Assembly: GCA_934045905.1 (NCBI GenBank)
Contig: OW203765.1
Coordinates: 15,067,409 to 15,131,408, forward strand
From: Leuctra nigra
Taxonomy: Eukaryota; Arthropoda; Insecta; Plecoptera; Leuctridae
DNA: 64,000 nucleotides
Reading direction: 5' to 3'
Shown here: one piece after another, positions 13,501 through 22,500 of the stretch
How positions within the stretch are numbered: the stretch's first letter is position 1
Layout: the number at the start of each line of letters is the position of its first letter
Notes under the pieces: generated by a model
Databases searched by the model: none
Seen by the model: only the letters and a program-made list of their open reading frames with translations
What the model was told of the DNA's origin: nothing
Made by a program: the position numbers and the translations under genes

Positions 13501-16500
13501 CAACGCGACAAGAAGCTTCTGCTGGACGTCGTGCACACAGAGCCGATGGTCTTCTACTTCTTCTCGGTGGGGGCGGAGAACGGTCACGTGACATGGACAG
13601 CCAACTGCGTGCCGGCAGGTAGGTTCAACGACACCAACTTCTCGCTCCAACGCGACAAGAAGCTTCTGCTGGACGTCGTGCACACAGAGCCGATGGTCTT
13701 CTACTTCTTCTCGGTGGGGGCGGAGAACGGTCATGTGACGTGGACAGCCAACTGCGTGCCGGCAGGTAGAAACATGTTCTTGGAATGTTTCATTTGGATT
13801 TAGAAAAATGGCGCATGAGAGTTGGGGTAAAAATTAACTTGGATTGATCATACGCAGTCATTTCACATATTTGGAAAACAGTTTTCATCCCATGGTTCTC
13901 CCTAAGAAATGTTATCTAATTTAGTAAAACTCAAGACCTGTGCATAATTTATTTTGTTCCAGAGAAATTCGCATTCAAGAAATCAACCCTTACTTACTCT
14001 TATTTGATGGGAGAGAGTTTGGTATTCATGGACGGCAGGTACTTAATCCGTAGTAGTCGAATTAAAAGTGTTCAACGTGGTGTTAACACATGGTGATACC
14101 AATCGCCTAAGAATGTTGCAGCCGCGTTGTGACCAACAGTTACAAATAGACCTGTCTCGAAAACACTGCCGCCGCCCACGTTTACCAGACTCTCCCCTAA
14201 CCGTGACTCGTCACTGAGCTCGCTTGTGAGTGTAAAGTGACACGACGGTATTGTATGCACAGATATCGACGGGGCACCTCGCGACGGCAACTGGTCCCCC
14301 TGGGGCCCCTGGGTCTGCAGCGTGTCGTGCGGGGGCGGCGTGGGGGTGCAGAGACGGACCTGCACCAACCCCAAGCCCAACATACACGGGCGCTACTGCG
14401 AGGGCAGCGACACCTTAGAGGGCACGTGCAACCAGTTCAAGTGTGGAGACATATCACCAGGTAGAGCAATATGTTGGTTTTTACATTTACATATTGTGGG
14501 CAAAACTTCAGCTCAATCTGAGGAACGGTGCGTATACCAGTAGGCAACTGACAATAAAAAAAGGAAAACATGTGAAGTGATTGATAGATCGTAGGTTCGA
14601 AGACCGGGAAGTGCAAGAAGACATGAAGCGCTGGCCGTTCCAAGTGGTGGATGTCGGAGGGAAGCCCAGGATTCAGGTGGAGTACAAGGAGGAGACAAAG
14701 AGGTTCGCTCCGGAGGAGATCAGCGCGATGATTCTGAGGAAGATGAAGGAGGTCGCAGATAAGTTCTTGGACTGTGACGTGAAAGACGCCGTCATCTCTG
14801 TGCCGGCTTACTTCAACAACGCGCAGCGACAAGCGACGATAGACGCGGGGAAGATCGCGGGGCTGAATGTTCTGCGCATCATCCACTGCGGCTGCGCTGG
14901 CGTACCCCCAGAGAAGAAGAAGAATGTCCTCATCTATGACCTTGGAGGTGGGACCTTTGACGTGTCAGTTGTCAGCATGGAGAAGACCCCAAGATTCAGT
15001 TTCAGTTAAATCCAGTATTATTAGTAAAGTAAAATTATGCATTGTTGTAATTAATTCCATATTATTGAATTACGTCTTCTAAAATATGACGTTATTTCGA
15101 TTGATTTCGACCTACGAGTTGTCATTATGGATTGTGCATTATTCCAAAACATCGAAGACGTAATGGAGGGGGGAGATGTTAGAGAATGTAGAGATTTAAA
15201 GTCCGTGAGGAACAAAAATGTGCTATAAATATATTCGTTATCTCCATGACTAAATTCAATTGTTGCACTGAGCGCCATCTAGAACCTAATGCTTGAATTT
15301 AGAGTTATTTCTATGACGATATTCCATGTGGCCATTGTTGCATTGGGCTCCATCTAGTAGCTAATGTTTCAACTCAGAGTGCACTAGAACCGACTGAAGC
15401 TTCACTCAGTACAGAGGCAAAGGCTGTGGTAATTCCCGACTGATTCCATCCTTCATTAATCCTTACCCATTCTTCTTTATCTATCATCGTCTTATCGTCA
15501 TCAAAATGTTTCATTAGTTCAGCAGATTGCAGAAGTTCGCAATACCATTGAAATACATTAGTAGCGAAAGGTTTTACATAATTACTTGACTCGTACCTAC
15601 TCCAAGATTAGTTTATATGGAGTTAGAACTTGTTTGTATGCGAACTGACTTTTATTTAGCCTATTATGTAGCATTATACAGTTTTTAGTATTTGTTAAAT
15701 CATGTTTTCTTTGTTATCCATTGAATACAAAACTTTATTTAAAAATACAGACACTGTCGATTTTCTCTTCGTAAATCCATGTTAACAAGTATTTTAAAGA
15801 TTATTTTTCGATATGCATGTTATAATGCCAGAACAAAATATTAGCTGAAAAACACTTAAAACACCGAAAACACTGAACACTAAACTGTTTAAAACACTGA
15901 TAATGAGCCTGTAAATACCAACATCACTTATATTATACCTTTTTTATGAGTAGGCTGAATTATGTCTGTCTTTGATAGTAGGAAATATCCTAGTTCTAAA
16001 TGTTGCATTAATTATATTGATTAATTAATTAACGGAAATTTAATGATACCGAAAACATAATTATTGCCATAAAACATTGTATTTTATATGTGTTGTGTTT
16101 TGTGTTATCAACAAGCCAAATGCAGACCTTTCAAAAGCGTTAAAAAGATGTTTCTTTATTTATCCTACATCTGCCACCAGTTGTAGTGAGGAAATAATGT
16201 TCGCGATGGAAACCGCTAAGTCTTGTGGTTTTGCTCTATTTCATTTACAAACTACATTTACAGTGTGTATTCATAATTTGGTTATATTTACGCTTCTTCT
16301 CCACAGTACTTTCATAGACCATGTTGTTGTAAAAGATTTGTTTTATCCTTACACCTGGCTCATAGTTTCCAATTAAACGCTCTTACAAAATGAATTGCGT
16401 CTTGTGTTCTAACAGGGTCATTCTGGTACAAGTTTTATCTTTTGGTCGTAACTTTGATCCTGGTCGCAACTTTAATCACAACTTGCGACCGAAAATAAAA

Positions 16501-19500
16501 CGGTCGCGTCCTCATTCTTCAACAAGGTAATATCTCGGGATTATCTTCAAGGTCTAATATTGTAACACAGAATGAAACAATTGATGTTTTCGAAACTTTG
16601 ACAGTAGTAAGCCGTGAAATATTCCAATGAACTTCAAAAAGTATGAATTTTTCTTCACGAATTCTTTGGATTTATTCGAAAATTGGCGGTAAAATTCGAA
16701 ATTACTGTAAAGAATGTTATTTGTTCTTTAATAAAAGTGATTTTGCAAGAGTACATTAGAATACAATTGACAGAACAACAAAATGGTGATAGCTAACATA
16801 AAAAGAGAAACTTTAATATGTATCTAGTTTCAAATGCTTGGTTACATTTTAACAGTTGTTTAAGACTTGATTAGCATGACACCAGCACAATGACAATCCT
16901 AGAACCAATCCTGCCTTCTGTTAAACCAAAAGCATAGCATTGAAAATAATCCTAAGCAGTAGGCAAATAATACACGTCAAGCAAAGAAATAAAATGTTTT
17001 ATTTGTTAGGTATGTACTTCATTGAGACACTTAATATAAATAATAAGTTCCTAGGTTACATGGCAATTTTCCAAGGTATTTGATAGTGTTTTGAGCAACT
17101 CAGACAATGAAGATAGTGAAACACTGCTGAATATTGCATTCAGATTTGAGAGACCAAAGTTGACATCGGTGCACACAACATCGCTTTTACACGATGTTGT
17201 AGAATCATTTTCTTGACACATTAACTCCAACTCTCCATGAACACTAACCGAAATAGAGAACTCATGCTGGACACTAACATTTACATGGATTTAAAAGTCA
17301 TCATAGTTTACACTTTTAAGAGAAGAGAGACTCAATGCAAACAAACAAGGTTTCTATCCAGTCAAAAAGCTAGGTACCTATCTTGGTGTGTGAGGACAGA
17401 AATCACATCTCTTTCACAAGAGAAAAACCGAGAGTAAGAAGGAACATAATATGTTATATGACACATAAGAAATCATAGTTTACGTAGGTAATCAATAATC
17501 ATGAATGGTCCAAAAGAAGAGTGGGATGTGGGTTCCAACCAACAGTGTTAATCTAGAAAGAACTAATATTAATTTATTGTTGAAATTAAATTGAATTTGT
17601 ATAGGTAGGTAGGTATTGGTAGGTACCTACCTACCTATAAGAATTTTTGAAATGTATACTACCTGAGTTTCTTTTTTATTAGGTAGGTAGGTACTTTAAC
17701 AGCTAGGTAAATTTAAAAAAATATTTGCTCAGAGTCTTGTTTCATTCACAAATGAGTTGACTATGAGAAACAGTTTGTTCGGCTACCAGAGCAACACCCC
17801 TACTAACAGGATCTCTTGAAACACTGTCTTGGTCCTTGCGATGATTGGCCCAGACTGTGTTGAAGTCGAGGCACATGCTGTGAAGGATGCACACAGCCGT
17901 AAAGACCAGCCATTAGGAGAGAAGATGACCAGCAGCCCCGGTGTGGTCCACAGATCTGAACCTCGACTAGATGCAGCGCGCGACATTGTTGCGGAAGGAC
18001 TTGTTGAAGCGGTCTTCTGCCTCGCTGTGGAGATGCTCGAATGGTGTCATCAGCCACGATTTCAAAGCCGCTGTCAGCTGTATTGACAGATACATATCAC
18101 ATGATTAGTGATGCAAAACTAGACCAATAGGACAAATGTGTTTGTATGAAAGTATGTGTAAAATGTACAGTTCAACAAAATTATTGCATTAGATTAAAAC
18201 AGTTTCTTTCAATAAGAGTTTTTAAATACCTACTTAACAAAGCCTGGATCTAAGAGGACTAGATATTTTAGAAGTCAGTTTCATGAACTTTGCATCTTGT
18301 AAATTAGCTAGGTAGGTAGTTAGCACAGTTTGGTCACAATAGCTGAAAGTCAATGTACAGCCGGGTCTAAGTACAAACAACCCATGTGAAACACATGTTA
18401 CTTACCGCCACCGATGAGCCATTCGTCAAAGACCGAACGAAGATTCGAACGAAGACCGATGCTGAAAACTTCCGCAGGCTGCTTTCAGTAAATCTTGATT
18501 ACATCCGGGATAGTTTGCTGCTAGGTACATCGATGACTTTCAACGTCGAGTTGCAAGTTAACTTCACATTGATGGTGTTTTTGAACTTTCGGTTCATGTC
18601 ACGGTGATGAAGGTAGCCTACGGCTAATGTATGACGGTGATGATTCGACACATTGCAGGCTACGATAACATTTCAATCGTCACTCACTAGCCACTGAAAA
18701 CCTCCAGTCGCGAAATACATGCCAATAAGAGCTGATTTCTTGTGCTAGTGCATTAAAACTTGCGAGTTTGGAGGTTAAAATGTACAAGTCTTGGCCCGGC
18801 TTGGCCAGTACTGTGCACCGGCGAAACTTTGTTCACTCAAATACCTATGTAGGTAGGTACCTACTAGCTGTCATACGCGGAAGTCCTTTAATCTCTTCAT
18901 CGTCTGGGTCACACACAACACAGAAGGCAATGTTCTGGAAAGGTGGCATTGGTATTCAGTAATCTATTAGGTTAAAACGAAACAATAACAACACGAAAAC
19001 AACACATACGGACGGAAGGTTAGGTTAGGTCGTAGCTATCGATTTTCTAGTTCGACCCAAGTTTGCGCGGTATATTTAAACATTCGCGGGGAACAATATT
19101 ATTCTTATTTCGTTGAGTTAAAAACACTTTCTCGCCACACAAGTTGATAAAAGAGGTAAAATGACTGTCCGTGTTTCGCTTCACTTCAAAATGACGCCAT
19201 TTTTTTCGGTCTTATCTTAGATATGACCACCCGGAAATGGTAATAAAGTTAATCCAAAAATCGGCCATCTTGTTTGGTCGCAAGTGCTTCCAGAATTGGT
19301 TTGCGACCGGTCATAACTATTTAATCCGAAAAATTAAGTTAAAACCTTTCGAGAATGACCCTGTAGATGTAAATATAGAAATACCCGCGAATATTTGCTC
19401 CGGTTTCAGCCATTTCAATTAGATTCCGTGGAGAAACGTAAATCTGAACAAAAAATAATGTACCTATGCATTGTATACATATTTTTTAAGTTTTTAATTT

Positions 19501-22500
19501 TAAAAGAATATTGCATTTATTTTTGTAAAAAGTGACCTTACTTTATAAATAATATTATGTTCAACATTTTGAAGCAACGGTCAGTCCTGGAAATACATTT
19601 GACATCGATTAAAAAAATAAAAAGATAAGGCTCCCCCTCAGTCCTACAGCGGACCTTGCGACCAGAAAGAGCCACAATCCGCAGAAGGCAGAGAGGCTAA
19701 CCAACTGGCCACGGGTCACCATGTAAACTTACGACGTTTTTAAGCATATATCAATCAACTATGAACATTCAACAATATCATGAAATGTAATATTTGTATC
19801 CAAGGAAACTAATATAAGAGAAATCAGTATGGCGATTGGACATTTAACGAATGAATTATGCACAGACAATCAGGTTTATCGAATTAAACAATAGGTTGCC
19901 CCCCCCCTGGTTTTTCAAAATTGCAGAAAAAAATAAAGGAAAATACGCCAAAATATTATACCTCTGTTTTGTTTGCCCTATTTAAGGAAAGTGAGTTTAC
20001 TTCTCACCTCTGGTACTTTTATGCTAATTTCTGACTGAGTTTAGGTTCATTATTCTAAAAGGTTTAATCATATTGTTGAAATAGGAATAAAACCTTAGCA
20101 AAAACCATAAAACAATAAAACCATAAACCATGAATCCATAGCAACATAAAACCATAGCAACCCGGGTGATGCAACTACCCTATATGCTCTCCAGACACTG
20201 TTGAGGTGCTGGCGAGCCTGCTGGAGCACGAGCACTGGAGCCACTGGGTGATGCAACTACCCTATATGCTCTCCAGACACTGTTGAGATGCTGGCGAGCC
20301 TGCTGGAGCACGAGCACTGGAGCCACTGGGTGATGCAACTACCCTATATGCTCTCCAGACACTGTTGAGATGCTGGCGAGCCTGCTGGAGCACGAGCACT
20401 GGAGCCACTGGGTGATGCAACTACCCTATATGCTCTCCAGACACTGTTGAGATGCTGGCGAGCCTGCTGGAGCGCGAGCACTGGAGCCACTGGGTGATGC
20501 AACTACCCTATATGCTCTCCAGACACTGTTGAGATGCTGGCGAGCCTGCTGGAGCGCGAGCACTGGAGCCACCGGGTGATGCAACTACCCTATATGCTCT
20601 CCAGACACTGTTGAGATGCTGGCGAGCCTGCTGGAGCGCGAGCACTGGAGCCACTGGGTGATGCAACTACCCTATATGCTCTCCAGACACTGTTGAGATG
20701 CTGGCGAGCCTGCTGGAGCGCGAGCACTGGAGCCACCGGGTGATGCAACTACCCTATATGCTCTCCAGACACTGTTGAGATGCTAGCGAGCCTGCTGGAG
20801 CGCGATCACTGGAGCCACTGGGTGATGCAACTACCCTACATGCTCTCCAGACACTGTTGAGATGCTGGCGAGCCTGCTGGAGCGCGAGCACTGGAGCCAC
20901 GAGGTGCTGGAGGGCGACGCGGTCTCGCTGGAGGCTGGTGGCTCCATCTGGGAGCGGATCCAGCGCGAGTCGCCCAAGGCCAAGTGGAGCTGGACGAAGA
21001 ACGGCGGACCGCTGGACGAGGACGACGAGAGGATCAGCGTGGACAACAGCAGCGTCGGTGAGTCCAAACACGTGTTGATCGCAAAGCATAGACCAAGATG
21101 TTGACAACGCTCAGTAGAAATCGTCTCTTTATCGTACGTCTCAATGAGAGATGAACCATCACCAGAATGCGCATACTTCATACAATGGCTGGAGAGCCTA
21201 TACAAGGTCCGACACAGCTCACCAATGGACTGCTACCTTGACGCGGTGGTGGGGGGCCTCACATTACGAGTTGGTCCCAACTAAGTGCAGAACAGGGTTG
21301 ACCTTGTCCCATGCCCTCCCCAAATTCGCGGGCGGTTGGCCTCCCCCCTCGAGATGGTGATCCCACTAAAATCGGGTCCCACCATTCCGAAGACCCCCCC
21401 TCCCTCCCCCGGTCTGTCCCTATTCTGAACTGGCCTTCCCACCAGTTTCAGACTCCCCGGTGTTAGGTTGACCCATCCCAATGTCCTCCCTAGTTTTCAA
21501 CAAAGCTAACAGCATCTTAATGTCCACAAAATTACCTCGCTGTCGACGCGCTGTAAAAACGGCGCGTTAAACGGCCGTCCTCAGTACTACTACACTATAC
21601 GGCACAGAAGTAGCGAGACTGATTTTAATGTGAGCGAGCAGGTTGGTTCAAGTTCAGAGAGTGGACTTATGTTACCCGACTGAGGGCCCCCACAAAAAGC
21701 GTCAATCAGAGGCCTTTTAGGGACACGTTTTCTCCAGAATGATATGTTGCAGTGATCGCCGGCGCCATTGCGCGCGACAGTGGCGTGTACGCATGCGTGT
21801 TGAAGCGCGTCAACACGGACGCTGCGCGCATGGTGGTGCGCATCGCCTCCGTGGCGGTGTTGCCAGCTGCTCCCACGCTAGTCACGAGAGTGTCCTACAC
21901 GGAGACGCTGGTGTGCAACAACCTCGTGCTGGGATACGTCTACGCCGAGCTCGCGCAACGCTGGATGATCGGGGGGAAGGTGTGGAAGGACTTTGGTATC
22001 ACCACCATGGAGGCGGTAAGAGCTAGTAGCACGCACACACCATCCATCTTGCATGATCATGTCATGCAGGTTTTCTGTCCATGTTTGAATCTTCTTCATG
22101 CCAATATCACCTGGCTTGTCCAAATAATTGTGTCATGCAATATTAATTATGTTCTGGATACTTCACAAGCCGAATTTATTTTTAATTACAAATAACATCT
22201 GAATTTTTATGTCCGATATTTGGATATGTACTGAACTTCTTTTCGACATAACTAGTCGCATTTATGTCATTTTATGGGTTTGACCGATTGCCTACATACA
22301 AGGCAATATCGTTAAAAAAACTAGAAATTTGCATGCAAAACCTATTTTTTTTTATTTTTTATTTTTACCAAGATAATTATTAATGATGCTTAAAGAAACT
22401 ATGATTGCATTCGCATAGGCTCGTAATATATGAGATTATTCCCTCGTAGTCATAGCCAAGGAATCCTTTAAAGTTCATATGAGAATTTGCTTTGAGAAAA

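Larger units (their letters stand above)
16413..19363 (-). mobile_element. Degenerate PIF/Harbinger-type transposon
   Basis: The terminal inverted repeats are CAGGGTCATTCT at the left and AGAATGACCCTG at the right. The flanks are TAA on the left and TAG on the right, a 3-bp duplication. The related element at 36727-38740 shows the matching uninterrupted site (GTTCTAGATG, inverted, near 37191). A transposase remnant lies inside at 17783-18080. The length of about 2.95 kb is normal for the superfamily. Confidence 0.7.
15170..19830. mobile_element. Interspersed element hosting a nested PIF/Harbinger insertion
   Basis: Its outer parts (15170-16412 and 19364-19830) are present in inverted orientation at 36727-38740. 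Shared blocks include ggagcccaatgcaacaatgg-type text at one end. At the other is a tRNA-like head, TGGCCAGTTGGTTAG on the minus strand, with a fair box A. The exact outer ends are not resolved. No intact protein is encoded. Confidence 0.55.

Noticed and set aside
12478..13734. 418-codon open frame on the minus strand over the 147-bp array
   Set aside because: It exists only because a 147-bp unit open in one frame repeats eight times. The plus-strand frame joins in phase to neighbouring exons and carries the FAMeT-like pattern.
16077..16376. 99-codon open frame with hydrophobic text
   Set aside because: It lies inside an interspersed element present in inverted copy near 37200-37470, where the frame is not preserved.
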